This document shows positions 1 to 9,673 of a stretch of DNA of 64,000 nucleotides, one piece after another. The DNA comes from Acinetobacter calcoaceticus ANC 3811. GTDB taxonomy: Bacteria; Pseudomonadota; Gammaproteobacteria; Pseudomonadales; Moraxellaceae. The position numbers and the translations under genes were made by a program. How positions within the stretch are numbered: the stretch's first letter is position 1; each line of letters opens with the position of its first letter. The notes beneath the pieces were generated by a model. That model worked only from the letters and a program-made list of their open reading frames with translations. It was not told the DNA's origin and searched no databases. The stretch covers positions 3,382,873-3,446,872 of the forward strand of contig NZ_KB976986.1 in NCBI RefSeq assembly GCF_000399665.1. The letters run 5' to 3'.

Positions 1-101
1 GCTTGAGTTGTATCTGATACAGTTTTTGTGACTGAACTACAGCCAACCGTAAAAAAAGCTGTAAGCGCACAGACTGCGCCAATTTTATTAAACATCTGCA
101 T
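1..101 (-). CDS. Lipoprotein, N-terminal fragment cut by the window edge
   Basis: Only the first 33 or so codons are visible. They read as a lipoprotein signal: a short basic start, a hydrophobic stretch (GAVCALTAFFTVGC) and a lipobox ending TVGC-SS, so the mature protein should start at that Cys and be anchored in the outer or inner membrane. The start at 101 is chosen because an AAGGA motif lies about 8 bases upstream of it; a second ATG at 95 is possible. After the lipobox the sequence is Ser/Thr-rich. The function cannot be told from this piece. Confidence 0.7.
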   Translation of the reverse strand, partial: MQMFNKIGAVCALTAFFTVGCSSVTKTVSDTTQ

Positions 102-220
102 GATTGGATGTCCTTATAAATATATATGATTGTTTGATTCAAACAAACGAAGGTTTAACCTACAAGTTAATTTAAATAGTTAATTTGTATCTAGAAACAT
201 TTTTAAATTAAATAAATACT

Positions 221-1345
221 TCACTCTTTATCGTTAGAAGATTCATTTTCAGAATCATAAATCATAGTCGTTTTAGGCATCGGTTCAGGCTCAATGGTTT
301 CATGTAACCATTCACGCCAAATTGCCAGTAAAATAGCCAGAATTACAGGTCCAATAAATAAACCTACCAATCCGAAGCTCGCAATACCACCTAACACACC
401 AAACATAATTAATAAGAATGGAATTTTTGTGGCACCAGAAATCACAAGTGGTCGAATCACATTATCTGAGCTGCTAACAATCACCACACCCCAAACTACT
501 ACACCAATTGCTTCCATTGTTTGTCCTTGAGAGAACAACCATAGACCGACGCCTAAATAGGAAATTGGTGTACCAAATGGAATTAAAGCTAATAAGAAAG
601 TAGCAATGGTAAGTACCATTGGGTTTGGAACGCCTGCTACGAAATAACTTAATCCAGCTAAAACAGCTTGAGCAATTGCAGTTAAACCCACACCATAGAC
701 TACAGCACGAGTCGTTTCAGAAATCGTATCGAGATAATGATGAATACGAGGGCCGATGACCATTTCTAAGGCTTTACTCACCTGAGATAAAATCATTTGA
801 CCATCACGATAAAAGAAAAAGAGAGTAAATACGGCAAAGCCAAATTTGACAACATTTTTACTAATTTCACCGAGCAGCATTCGGCCATAACTTAAATGGC
901 TTTGAACCCAAGCTGCAATATTCTGAATGGTGCTATTAGGATCGTTATTTAACTCATTGAGTGTGCGAGAAATTTCTTTTCCAACAAAAGGAAGCTCGCG
1001 AATAAAATCAGGAACACTTAAATGACCTGAAAAAACCTGACGTTGTAAGTCAAAATATAAGTTGCGGCCTTCATGCTGCAAAATAAAAATAGCACATGTA
1101 AATGGTACGCCAACAACCAAAACGACCAGGCTAATCATTAGAGTTGCATTTAAAGTATTACGGGTTTCTCCAAAAAAACGTTGAATTCTTAAATAAATAG
1201 GCCAAGTCATATAAGCAATGATGGCAGCCCAAAGTACAGGAACAATAAAGTATTTCAGGATATTAAATCCTAAAAAAATCAAAATAAAAAACAGCCCAAA
1301 CAATAAAACGCGCTGTAAATTAGGAGCGTATGGATGCACGAACAA
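221..1345 (-). CDS. PerM/AI-2E family transporter (membrane permease)
   Basis: This is a 374-residue integral membrane protein of the AI-2E/PerM family. It has a hydrophobic pair at about residues 10-55, further segments at about 65-90 and 155-180, and a cluster of helices over about 205-350 with the family's Gly/Pro-rich pattern (LIPFGTPISYLGVG, GGIASFGLVGLFIGPVILA). The family exports small molecules or ions; the substrate here is unknown. No ATG precedes the conserved N-terminus, so a TTG at 1345 (with GAGAAA upstream) or a GTG two codons later is the likely start. It lies downstream of the stranded parA remnant and is ordinary host sequence in base composition. Confidence 0.85.
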   Translation of the reverse strand: MFVHPYAPNLQRVLLFGLFFILIFLGFNILKYFIVPVLWAAIIAYMTWPIYLRIQRFFGETRNTLNATLMISLVVLVVGVPFTCAIFILQHEGRNLYFDLQRQVFSGHLSVPDFIRELPFVGKEISRTLNELNNDPNSTIQNIAAWVQSHLSYGRMLLGEISKNVVKFGFAVFTLFFFYRDGQMILSQVSKALEMVIGPRIHHYLDTISETTRAVVYGVGLTAIAQAVLAGLSYFVAGVPNPMVLTIATFLLALIPFGTPISYLGVGLWLFSQGQTMEAIGVVVWGVVIVSSSDNVIRPLVISGATKIPFLLIMFGVLGGIASFGLVGLFIGPVILAILLAIWREWLHETIEPEPMPKTTMIYDSENESSNDKE

Positions 1346-1463
1346 TATTTCTCTAATTTTCTACATAGAATAAAGTCATATTAACTGAAAAATAACCTGA
1401 GGCAAATTTTAAGGCCGTAATGTAAAGAACCTTATACATCTCTTTTTAGAGACTAAAAGTGAT

Positions 1464-2087
1464 TTAAAACCACTCAGCTTTATCTTCAACTAACTTGTTT
1501 AGAACAGGTTGCCATTGATTTTGAATCGTAATAAAGTTTTTTTGAGGTTTATCAAAAATGCTTAAGCCTTGCATCGCTAAGCTACCATAAGCCGTACGTT
1601 CAGCAATCCACGCAACAGGTTCCTGTTCAATTTTTTCAAAAAACTGTTGAATATCTTTTGAGCTAGCACTATTCGGTTTTACACGATTAGCAAGAAGTAA
1701 AATCTGTACTTTGCCTTTACGAATGCGCTTAATATCTTGTAGATGCTTCAAAAAGCGACGAGTACTGTCTATATCGAAAAATGAAGGCTGAAGTGGGGTG
1801 ATAATCGCATGAGCTTCACTGATGAGTTGCTCAGCATGTTCACCTGAAAGTGCACCAGGTGCATCAATAATTAGATAATCCAAATTTTTAGGTGCATCAC
1901 CAATTGATTTCTCGTGACGCCAGTCGAGGCTTTGAATGGTTGCGACCGTGTTGGGGCGCTGTTTTAACCACTGTAAAGCCGATTTTTGATTGTCTGAATC
2001 TGCTAATGCTACTTTATATCCTTTTTGTGCCAATGCTGTTGCCAACGTAATGGCCGTCATGGTTTTTCCCACACTACACTTGAGCAT
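1464..2087 (-). pseudogene. Stranded 3' part of host parA (Walker A broken by island)
   Basis: The frame encodes a ParA/MinD-like ATPase from just inside the Walker A motif to the C-terminus (ending DKAEWF). It is about three quarters identical to the intact copy at 19288-19932. The first residues, MLKCS, come from the island: the normal KGGVGKT has become KCSVGKT, losing the two glycines, and the host start codon, the first dozen residues and the promoter are gone. The join is at the ACAC of 2071-2074. An ATG exists at 2087 but no good ribosome site precedes it. I read this as a displaced, non-functional remnant rather than a second working ParA. The family positions DNA or protein cargo; no parB is next to it. 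Confidence 0.8.
2071..2074. other. Left attachment junction (in parA Walker A codons)
   Basis: ACAC here is the last block shared with the right junction before host and island sequence part. To the left is the old host parA 3' part (reverse complement GTGGGAAAAACC, coding VGKT); to the right is island DNA. The true core could be a few bases longer, because the flanking bases are also similar. Confidence 0.65.
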
Positions 2088-2178
2088 ATGGAATTTAATT
2101 TCTTTACAAAAAATAATAAAGAAAAAAGGAATTTTGTGTAATTTTTAGACAATATCAGATTTCTTGAGGTGATCAAGA

Positions 2179-3561
2179 ATGTCAAATCAAAACAAATTGA
2201 ACTCAAAAGCACGAATTATTTATATTGCGAATTATAAAATTCTCGACATAAGTTGGGATCTTGAGAGGAATTTATCTTCGTTTGAAAATAGACGAGATAT
2301 TTTCACAATTTCTTTTCCAGTAATTTTAAAAAGCTCAGGTGAGGTGTGGGAACTTGCATCATTGTATTTTAATAGTTATTTAATAAAATACAACGACATA
2401 GTGGGTGATAATTTGAAGTCAATTGCAGTAGACTTATTACATTATTATCGTTTTATAGAAGATAGGGAATTAGATGAATTATATTTTCCTAAATTACTGA
2501 ATAAAAGAATTACATATTTATTTAGAAGGCATTTAATTGAACAAATTGAAAAAGGTGACATGAGCCTGAATACGGCTAAACAGAGAATAAATCGCGTAGT
2601 TAATTTTTATGAAAGTTGTCTAGAAAATGGTTATTTGAACTCTTCTTTATTTGAGAATCAACCTTATCAGTTAATAAAGAAAATAATAACGATCAATGGT
2701 AAATTGGGTTTTGAATTTAATAAAGAAATTGTTTCATCAAGCCTTTCTATAAAAAAGCCATATAGTGTTAAGGATTCTACTGCTATATATGATGGCGGAA
2801 AATTAAGACCATTAATAAATGAAGAACAAGAAATTTTGAGTGAATATTTAGATAGATATGGGTCTAGAACATTACAGCTTATGTGCAGTATAGCTTTCCA
2901 TTCAGGAGCGAGACTTCAAAGTATATGTACAATAAAAGTGAAAAATATAAATGATTTAATAACAAAAGATAAAATTACTTCGAATAAGACCTATACTTTA
3001 AGAATCGGTGCGGGAAGTGGAATAGATTCTAAAGGTGATATACCATACATATTAGAACTACCTAAATGGCTAGTTGAAAGATTACATGAGTATATAAATT
3101 CTGATACTTGGAAAGAAAGAGCTAGAAAAAGCTATTATAAAGATTCAGATGAAAATTATATATTTCTAACAGGAATAGGATCACCATTTTATACTAGTAA
3201 ATCTAATATGAATGATATTAAAGATAGTATACTTAAAGAAAATAAAAGAATAGATATTCAAATATATAAAGGGAATGCAGTAAGAAAGAATTTTGATGAT
3301 CTTGTAAAAAAAATACAAGAAGATTATCCATGGTTCGGAAATATCAGATTTCATGATCTACGAGCAACTTTTGGAATGAATATAGTAATTAATTTACAAA
3401 GTAGAGGAATAAATAATCAAAAATGTGTCGATTATATAAGAAAAAGAATGGGACATAAAAATATTCAAACGACTTGGTCGTATCTTGATCATAAAGAAAT
3501 ATTAGCTAAAAATATTGATACTCAAAATATTTTTGAAAATAATTTATTTAATTTTTTATAG
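2179..3561 (+). CDS. Tyrosine recombinase 1 of the island operon
   Basis: This 460-residue site-specific integrase should cut and join the island ends. All catalytic positions of the tyrosine recombinase (DNA_BRE_C) family can be seen: Arg245 in SGARLQS, His392 and Arg395 in FHDLRATFG, His426 in MGHKN and nucleophile Tyr435 in TTWSYLDH. An N-terminal core-binding region of about 200 residues precedes the catalytic half. GAGGTG lies 8 bases before the ATG. It is the first gene of a four-gene operon; the next starts 7 bases after its stop. Base composition is very AT-rich, marking it as foreign. It may be the main integrase, with the next two as partners. Confidence 0.9.
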   Translation: MSNQNKLNSKARIIYIANYKILDISWDLERNLSSFENRRDIFTISFPVILKSSGEVWELASLYFNSYLIKYNDIVGDNLKSIAVDLLHYYRFIEDRELDELYFPKLLNKRITYLFRRHLIEQIEKGDMSLNTAKQRINRVVNFYESCLENGYLNSSLFENQPYQLIKKIITINGKLGFEFNKEIVSSSLSIKKPYSVKDSTAIYDGGKLRPLINEEQEILSEYLDRYGSRTLQLMCSIAFHSGARLQSICTIKVKNINDLITKDKITSNKTYTLRIGAGSGIDSKGDIPYILELPKWLVERLHEYINSDTWKERARKSYYKDSDENYIFLTGIGSPFYTSKSNMNDIKDSILKENKRIDIQIYKGNAVRKNFDDLVKKIQEDYPWFGNIRFHDLRATFGMNIVINLQSRGINNQKCVDYIRKRMGHKNIQTTWSYLDHKEILAKNIDTQNIFENNLFNFL

Positions 3562-3568
3562 GAATAAT

Positions 3569-5542
3569 ATGGAAATATATAAATTAAGAACAACACAAAT
3601 TTTAAATATTACTAATTTTGACGATTTGGAGAGTTTGGATGATCAACAAGTAATTAATTTAATTATTAAGTTTGGTTTAAATCATAGAGAGATTACTTTT
3701 GATGTTGGGTCGTGGTGTTTTAGTGAAGTTGATAAAAAATCTCGTATTAATAAAATTAAACCGGTGAAATTGGATTCATTAAAAAAAGATAGAATTTTAC
3801 CAATTAAGAAAATAATTTTAAAGTTTGTTGAGGAATCTCAATCTAATAATACATTAAAAGGTCAGCTTAAAAACTTTAATTATATCATTAATTACATAAA
3901 TGAAAATTATGGTAATGCAGATGTGTCTAATGTAGAGGATGCTCTTGAAATTTATAAAAATTTCACAATTTTTTTATTGGATAAAATAAAGCAATTTACT
4001 AAAGGAGGAAATACTTCTGATTTTGGCGGATACTCATTGAAGCAAAAATTATTAAGAATCTTTTTAGAATTTTCTACTAATTTAACTTCAGAGTACTTTT
4101 TATCATCAATTAAAAGAATTAAATCAGATCGAATCAATAGACCAATAACTCAATATAATAGTGAAGATGTTAATATTTTTTTAGAAAAGCAAATTTATAT
4201 ATTTGAAACTTTAGCTAGATATATTTTGAATAAAGAACCTCTGCCATATATAGTTGATTTAATTAAGTTTGGAGGGGAAAAATATTTTTTTGAATTTAAT
4301 AAATCTAAAAAAATAAATTTAATTAAAGATGATATGTTTTATGATGAGGATAATAAGATTGTACCAATAAATATATTTTTGGATAAGGTTGTAAAAGATA
4401 AAAGATTTATTGAATCAAATTCATCAATTACACAATTAAAAGCATCTTATTATTTTAAGGTAAAAAGCCTAAAAGATTTAAATTTAATGAATTTTCGAAA
4501 TTGTAATATAAAAGTAAATTTAGCAAATATTGCAATAATGGCTTTTGCAAAAGCATTTATCGCTGTCACAGGAGTTAATGAAGCAGTTCTATGTGAGTTA
4601 AAAGTAGAAAAATTTGAAATGCTATCATCAAAAAAAGGTATGAGAGGTTATGGTAGTAAAATACGTGCAGGGGGGAAAACAGTTCCAATTGAGTTTGGTT
4701 TGAAATTTTTAAAATTTTATAAATTATTTCTAGATTTTCGTAGTTATTTATTAAGTGAGTTTGATAAAGATACAAAAAATGGAATAGATGATAAATTATT
4801 CTTTTATATGCCCACAATGACATTATCTAAAATAAATAAATTTACTAAATTAGATAATGTTTATTTTACTAAATATCATAGATTTTTAAAAGATGTTTTT
4901 CAGATTGTACCAGTGCATAATAGAATTTTAAGAAAAAATGTTAGTAATAATTATCTGGCTATTAGTAATGATCCTTTACTTACAGCTGAAAAATTAGGTA
5001 ACACCCCAAAAACTATATTAAAAAACTATACAAATATTTCTTTTGAGGAAATGGCATTGCAAATGTCGGAATTTTATAAAGCTCAAATTGAATCTACTGT
5101 TCTAAGGTATAGATTTAATAGTGAAATTATTGGAGTCAATATTAAAAATTCACAAGAAAAAAATAAACAAAAATCTACACCTATTGGTCATTGTGAAGAA
5201 AGGAGTCCTGCTTTAAAAAAAGAATTTAACGATAATTCTATACAGCCTAATTGCAGTAACTTAGAGACTTGTCTTTTTTGTGATAAATATGCAATCCATG
5301 CTGATGTTGTTGATATTAAAAAAATTATTTCAGTAAAAATGATTATTGCTAATTTGAAAAATAAAACAAAAGAGTCTGAACAAATTATCTATCGTATAAA
5401 TGAGATTTTAAAATTTATGACTAACAAATTTCCAACCACAAGTTTGATAATTAAAAAAACTGAAGAGAATGTCGAGGAAGGCTTTCTTGATGATTTTTGG
5501 TTACAACATTTACAACTTCTTGTTAGTTTAGAGGAGATTTAA
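3569..5542 (+). CDS. Recombinase-like protein 2, catalytic motif degenerate
   Basis: This is a 657-residue protein of the same general architecture as its neighbours. I place the start at 3569 because AGGAATA precedes that ATG and it follows the previous stop by 7 bases; an upstream ATG at 3515 would overlap the previous gene. The catalytic half is eroded: where family members have a TG-hydrophobic-R motif it reads VTGVNEAVLCEL (Arg replaced), and the usual GH motif reads LGNTPKTILKNYTN, keeping a possible Tyr. The C-terminal part has a Cys/His cluster (GHCEERSP, then CSNLETCLFCDK) that may bind zinc. It is probably a structural or target-choice partner rather than an active recombinase. Its stop is directly followed by the next ATG. 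Confidence 0.8.
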   Translation: MEIYKLRTTQILNITNFDDLESLDDQQVINLIIKFGLNHREITFDVGSWCFSEVDKKSRINKIKPVKLDSLKKDRILPIKKIILKFVEESQSNNTLKGQLKNFNYIINYINENYGNADVSNVEDALEIYKNFTIFLLDKIKQFTKGGNTSDFGGYSLKQKLLRIFLEFSTNLTSEYFLSSIKRIKSDRINRPITQYNSEDVNIFLEKQIYIFETLARYILNKEPLPYIVDLIKFGGEKYFFEFNKSKKINLIKDDMFYDEDNKIVPINIFLDKVVKDKRFIESNSSITQLKASYYFKVKSLKDLNLMNFRNCNIKVNLANIAIMAFAKAFIAVTGVNEAVLCELKVEKFEMLSSKKGMRGYGSKIRAGGKTVPIEFGLKFLKFYKLFLDFRSYLLSEFDKDTKNGIDDKLFFYMPTMTLSKINKFTKLDNVYFTKYHRFLKDVFQIVPVHNRILRKNVSNNYLAISNDPLLTAEKLGNTPKTILKNYTNISFEEMALQMSEFYKAQIESTVLRYRFNSEIIGVNIKNSQEKNKQKSTPIGHCEERSPALKKEFNDNSIQPNCSNLETCLFCDKYAIHADVVDIKKIISVKMIIANLKNKTKESEQIIYRINEILKFMTNKFPTTSLIIKKTEENVEEGFLDDFWLQHLQLLVSLEEI

Positions 5543-7510
5543 ATGGAAAATAATTTTTTATTCTTAAGTTATGTATTACCCGTTGAGTATCAAAAAAATT
5601 ATCCGACAAATAAGACTGGTATAACTTTTAATAGTAATGGTACAATTTTATCTTATTTTAAAGATAATATTTGGGATTTTACTCCTTATTTGTATAGACC
5701 AACTATTGCAAATAAAATTGATTTTAATAATATTATACTGGAAGATTCAAATAAAAATCTTAAGAATTTATTAATATTTCAAGCAAAGTTATTAGTGTAT
5801 GGTCTTATGTTTTGTAATACTAATAGTAGATCTATAAGTGCTTCATCTATTTTTAGTTATTACTTTAATATTAGGATTTTAGTAAGAATAGCATATCAGA
5901 ATAAATTTTCATTGGATAATTTATCAAGTAATAATAAATTTACTTCATATGTTTTTAAATATTTTCGAAATAAAAAAAGACGGGTCTTTTCTTTTTTTAT
6001 AACTACATTAAAAAAAATTTCAAGATTATCAGTGACTTTTACTGAGCATAATTTTTCTATTAGCCCATCACAATTTAATGAGTTAACTTCTTTTAAAGAT
6101 AAATTATTGAGTAATGAAATTAAACAACATTTAGTAATTCCAACGAGAATTTATGCAATTTTAATAAAAAAACAAGAACAAATATTTAATGAGTACCTTA
6201 AATATAGATATAAATTTTTACATATTTTTAGGATTGTATTTGATAATGATTTTAGACAAACATTAAAATTATCATATAGAAATATTTGGAGTTATGTATT
6301 TGATAGAATTAAATTTTTTGGATTAGAAGAAATAGCAAAAAAATATAAAATTAATAATATGTTTAATCTAAAGAAATATTACTATAGCCTTATGGAGCTA
6401 ACAAAATTATCAATTTTGCTGTTTTCTGGAATGCGTATGTCTGAGTGTTTACTTTTGCCATTTAATGCATTAAATAAAATATTAATTAAAAATACACAAG
6501 TATTCATTTTAAATGGATATACATCTAAATTTACAAAAATTGGTCCAATGAAGACAGTATGGATTTGTTCATCTGCTGTGGAAATTGCAATTAAAGTAGC
6601 TCAAGAAATGGTAAAAATCTCTACCTTTATCTCAAAAATTCAAACTAAAGATTATTCTCAATTTCCTATTTTTTATGCGCCTAAAGGAGGAACAAAAACT
6701 AATATTTACAAGTATTCCGTACAAAATAAAATAGATTTTATTCCAACTATTAAATTTTTTAATCTCGACTTAAATATATGTGAATATGATCTAGAAGAAA
6801 TGAAAAGAATTGAGCTGCTGAGTGATTTACATGAACGTAAGGTCAAGATTAATCAGCCTTTTCCTCTGTCAGCACATCAATTTAGAAGAAGTTTAACTGT
6901 TTATGCTTCTAGGAGTGGACTAGTTCAAACGCCAGCTTTGAAAGGTCAATTAAAGCATATTACAGAGGAAATGACCTATTATTATGGTAATAACTCTCAT
7001 TTAATACCTAATTATATTTTTGATCAGACGCTAATTGATACTTTTAATGAAGAAAAATTTATGGAAAGTCTTCTAAGCTTTAAGGAGGACATTATTGATA
7101 CAGAAATTCCTCTATTTGGGGCTGAAGGAACTCGTTTACAAAATGCTAAAGAAACTGGAAATGTTCCCTTATTTTTAACTGATTTTAAGCATACTGAACA
7201 AGCTATAAGAGATGGAAGATTATCTTATAGAAGAACTCCTTTAGGCGGATGTGCGAGAAAAGAACATTGTGACAAAACAGCTTTTATAAGTATAACCGCA
7301 TGCATATCATGTAAAGATGCAGTTTTTTCATCAAAATCGATTAAGGCTTTAGAGAAAACAAAATATCACTTTATGAGTCGATCTTTTCCGTTGAATCATG
7401 ATGATCCTTATAAAAAACAACTACTTTGCGAAGTAAGGGAAATTGACTCTATTTTACTTAAGTACAAAAACAGAATTGGAGTAAAAAATGTCACAGAAAT
7501 CGATGAATGA
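5543..7510 (+). CDS. Tyrosine recombinase 3 with C-terminal Cys cluster
   Basis: The product is 655 residues and reads as an active tyrosine recombinase: Arg298 in FSGMRMSE, His445 and Arg448 in SAHQFRRS, His472 in LKHITEEM and Tyr479-481 in TYYYGNN. After the catalytic domain a Cys-rich tail (GGCARKEHC, then CISCKD) matches the tails of large Tn554-TnpB-like and trio-type recombinases. GAGGAG lies just upstream of the ATG, which follows the preceding stop without a gap, so translation is probably coupled. The next gene overlaps its end by 23 bases. Which of the two intact recombinases makes the first strand exchange cannot be told from sequence. Confidence 0.87.
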   Translation: MENNFLFLSYVLPVEYQKNYPTNKTGITFNSNGTILSYFKDNIWDFTPYLYRPTIANKIDFNNIILEDSNKNLKNLLIFQAKLLVYGLMFCNTNSRSISASSIFSYYFNIRILVRIAYQNKFSLDNLSSNNKFTSYVFKYFRNKKRRVFSFFITTLKKISRLSVTFTEHNFSISPSQFNELTSFKDKLLSNEIKQHLVIPTRIYAILIKKQEQIFNEYLKYRYKFLHIFRIVFDNDFRQTLKLSYRNIWSYVFDRIKFFGLEEIAKKYKINNMFNLKKYYYSLMELTKLSILLFSGMRMSECLLLPFNALNKILIKNTQVFILNGYTSKFTKIGPMKTVWICSSAVEIAIKVAQEMVKISTFISKIQTKDYSQFPIFYAPKGGTKTNIYKYSVQNKIDFIPTIKFFNLDLNICEYDLEEMKRIELLSDLHERKVKINQPFPLSAHQFRRSLTVYASRSGLVQTPALKGQLKHITEEMTYYYGNNSHLIPNYIFDQTLIDTFNEEKFMESLLSFKEDIIDTEIPLFGAEGTRLQNAKETGNVPLFLTDFKHTEQAIRDGRLSYRRTPLGGCARKEHCDKTAFISITACISCKDAVFSSKSIKALEKTKYHFMSRSFPLNHDDPYKKQLLCEVREIDSILLKYKNRIGVKNVTEIDE

Positions 7511-7907
7511 ATACTATTCTGCATTAGAAAGACTTATAAAAGATGAGCCCATAAACTTGGAGAAAGGGACAAAAATTAATTTTGATACAGTGGCATTAGA
7601 AGCAGGACGAGGAAGAGGAGCTATAAAAGGTGATTCTGAAGAAATTAGAAATTTAAAACTTAAGATTAATGAAGCTCAAACTTTAAAGAAGAAAAAGAAT
7701 AGTGCTAAAGAAATTGCCAAAGAAACTAAAGATTGGAAGGCTAAATATTTAAAAATTAAGGAGAAATATGAGAATTTAGAAAGAGAGCAAAAAATTCAGG
7801 CTGAACAGTTAGTTAGTGTTATATTTCAATTAGCTGAAACCAAAAAAGAACTCACTAATTTTATGTCGAAAAATGATAATTTAATAAGATTTAATAAAAA
7901 TAATTAA
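7488..7907 (+). CDS. Small coiled-coil protein of the recombinase operon
   Basis: This 139-residue protein has an N-terminal conserved patch (KGTKINFDTVALEAGRGRG) and then a long charged helix of about 70 residues (KLKINEAQTLKKKK onward) with coiled-coil character. Small charged proteins of this kind end the recombinase operons of Tn554-like (TnpC) and trio-type elements, where they help integration. The start has TTGGAG upstream and overlaps the end of recombinase 3, so it belongs to the same operon. No catalytic motif is seen. Assignment to a named family such as GmtX or TnpC is inference. Confidence 0.75.
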   Translation: MSQKSMNEYYSALERLIKDEPINLEKGTKINFDTVALEAGRGRGAIKGDSEEIRNLKLKINEAQTLKKKKNSAKEIAKETKDWKAKYLKIKEKYENLEREQKIQAEQLVSVIFQLAETKKELTNFMSKNDNLIRFNKNN

Positions 7908-7976
7908 ATTTTCCCTTCAATATAAGTAACAGTTTACCTTCCTAAAAAAGCCCTTAATGTTTTGAATCGATTTGGC

Positions 7977-9548
7977 CTATTTTTTTTCTCCTGCAAGTGG
8001 ATCTAAAGTTGTAGTTCGAAAGTACTTACCAAGCCTATTTGAATTATCAATTTTAACTTTATATATTTGATTTTTAGATATTTTATCTTTAGTTAGAGAT
8101 ATATTTGCTTCTTTAAAAATATGTCGAATATAAACATTTTCATAAATTTTTAGATTAAAAATATTATCAATTTCAATAAGTGTGTTCTGCTCAATAGTAA
8201 TTTCATTACTATTCTGAATAAAAATTATAGATAAGTTTTTATCTTCAAATAAAGTACAGTCGCATGAAAAATCATCAACAATTTCTATAGTTTTTAGTGC
8301 TTCTACCGTCTCAAAAATATCTTGATGTTCTTCTGCAGTAAAAGTGATTTCACTTTGAAATGGGATCTCAATTTTTAAAATATTACATAGTAGTGAAGAG
8401 TAGTAAGTGTATGATAATAATGAATTTAATCCATAAAATGTTGTTTGGGGTATATTGGATGTTGTTGAAAATACAAGTAATCCTTCTATATAAATTTTTA
8501 TAGAAAATTTATTAAGATTAGATAAAGTCTTATAAAGTTTAAAAATTTGTTCAAAATAATTTAATTGCGATAAAAGTTTATTATCCCAGAGATGAACATT
8601 TAAATTTAAGTTCATTGCATCTTTTATAGAACCACCTTTGTAAGGGATTTGGTTGATATTAAAAGTCAGCAATCCTTCAAATTTTTGACTAAAAAACGAA
8701 AAAGTAGTACGACCAAGAATCAGCACATCTTCAAAGGTTACTAAACTATTTCCCTCTTCATTTTCTATCTCAACGACAGCTTTTCTTTTATTATTAGGTT
8801 CAATTGTTAAGGTCGCATCTTCCGAATCTGTTGGTAAGAGCACATTTAAACCAGAAGAATTAGTCATAATTTTTGAAATATCACATGAAAAGCGATGACC
8901 ATGGTCAAGAAGGTCTTGGAATTTCTGTGTATATTCTTTAGGACTGACAGGAGTAAATTTTACCGTGATAGCTTCTTCAGTATTCTCTTTAATATTTATA
9001 TTAAAATAATCATGCCCATTTATAAAAGAATAATGTACATCTAAACGAGGATCTAAGTGGTTAATATGTTGATTAATAGCTTTTGCAATTTCAGATAGGG
9101 AGCTCTGGATCCTCCTAGGTACACTTATACCTGAAGCTTGTAATAAAGAATGGTTTACTTGGTACTCAGCTTCACTTTGTGTGTAAAGTTTTTGATTTAA
9201 ATTTTGTTTTATTCTCTGTTCAGCTAAATTTTTCCATCGATGCAATAATGGAGTAGGATACAAATCTGGTTCTCTGTCAATTTTAGTTGCACAAGTAGAA
9301 CAAAGCCAAATTCCATTATTTATATGCTTTCTTTCTTCCTGTGTCATTGTGGAATTATAGCGTGGTCCCCCAATCGCTGCTGCACAAATATGAGCAGCAA
9401 TACCCGTCTCATTTACCTTTGAAGTATCAGTAAGTTGTGGTTCGGATGTTTGTACATAACAATCAGGATTAGAACAAATACCAGACACTCTACGTTTAAG
9501 TAAATTAATTGTTGCTTGGGTAAAGTTATCTCTATTTGTAGTAGCCAT
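7977..9548 (-). CDS. HNH nuclease-domain protein, candidate defence effector
   Basis: The product is 523 residues. Residues 1-115 form an HNH/zinc-finger nuclease module: CSNPDC near residue 25, the AAHI histidine, then NNGIWLCSTCATKID, followed by a helix with HRWKNLAEQRI. This layout is common in stand-alone phage-defence nucleases. Residues from about 140 onward are beta-rich and unrecognised; they may sense a target or partner. It is the last gene of a minus-strand cluster (10451 to 7977) facing away from an XRE regulator, and it ends convergently with the recombinase operon. The role in cutting invading DNA is inference from the domain and location. Confidence 0.75.
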   Translation of the reverse strand: MATTNRDNFTQATINLLKRRVSGICSNPDCYVQTSEPQLTDTSKVNETGIAAHICAAAIGGPRYNSTMTQEERKHINNGIWLCSTCATKIDREPDLYPTPLLHRWKNLAEQRIKQNLNQKLYTQSEAEYQVNHSLLQASGISVPRRIQSSLSEIAKAINQHINHLDPRLDVHYSFINGHDYFNINIKENTEEAITVKFTPVSPKEYTQKFQDLLDHGHRFSCDISKIMTNSSGLNVLLPTDSEDATLTIEPNNKRKAVVEIENEEGNSLVTFEDVLILGRTTFSFFSQKFEGLLTFNINQIPYKGGSIKDAMNLNLNVHLWDNKLLSQLNYFEQIFKLYKTLSNLNKFSIKIYIEGLLVFSTTSNIPQTTFYGLNSLLSYTYYSSLLCNILKIEIPFQSEITFTAEEHQDIFETVEALKTIEIVDDFSCDCTLFEDKNLSIIFIQNSNEITIEQNTLIEIDNIFNLKIYENVYIRHIFKEANISLTKDKISKNQIYKVKIDNSNRLGKYFRTTTLDPLAGEKK

Positions 9549-9673
9549 ATATCTAACAATAAAATATTATTAGTATGATTTTTAAAGTATTACAAAGATA
9601 TGTCAATAAATTACTTTTAAATTGACGATTAATATTAATAATTTTATAGGCTAGTTATCAACACTTGATATTT

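Noticed and set aside
1464..2087. A second, intact ParA
   Set aside because: It lacks the native start, the first dozen residues and both P-loop glycines, and the junction with island DNA falls exactly inside the motif.
3515..3568. Upstream start for recombinase 2
   Set aside because: The ATG at 3515 would overlap the end of recombinase 1 by 47 bases and lacks a ribosome site; the ATG at 3569 has AGGAATA and a normal operon spacing.
4575..4823. Minus-strand open frame inside recombinase 2
   Set aside because: The AT-rich recombinase gene leaves few stops on the other strand; the frame has no start signal and lies wholly within a supported gene.
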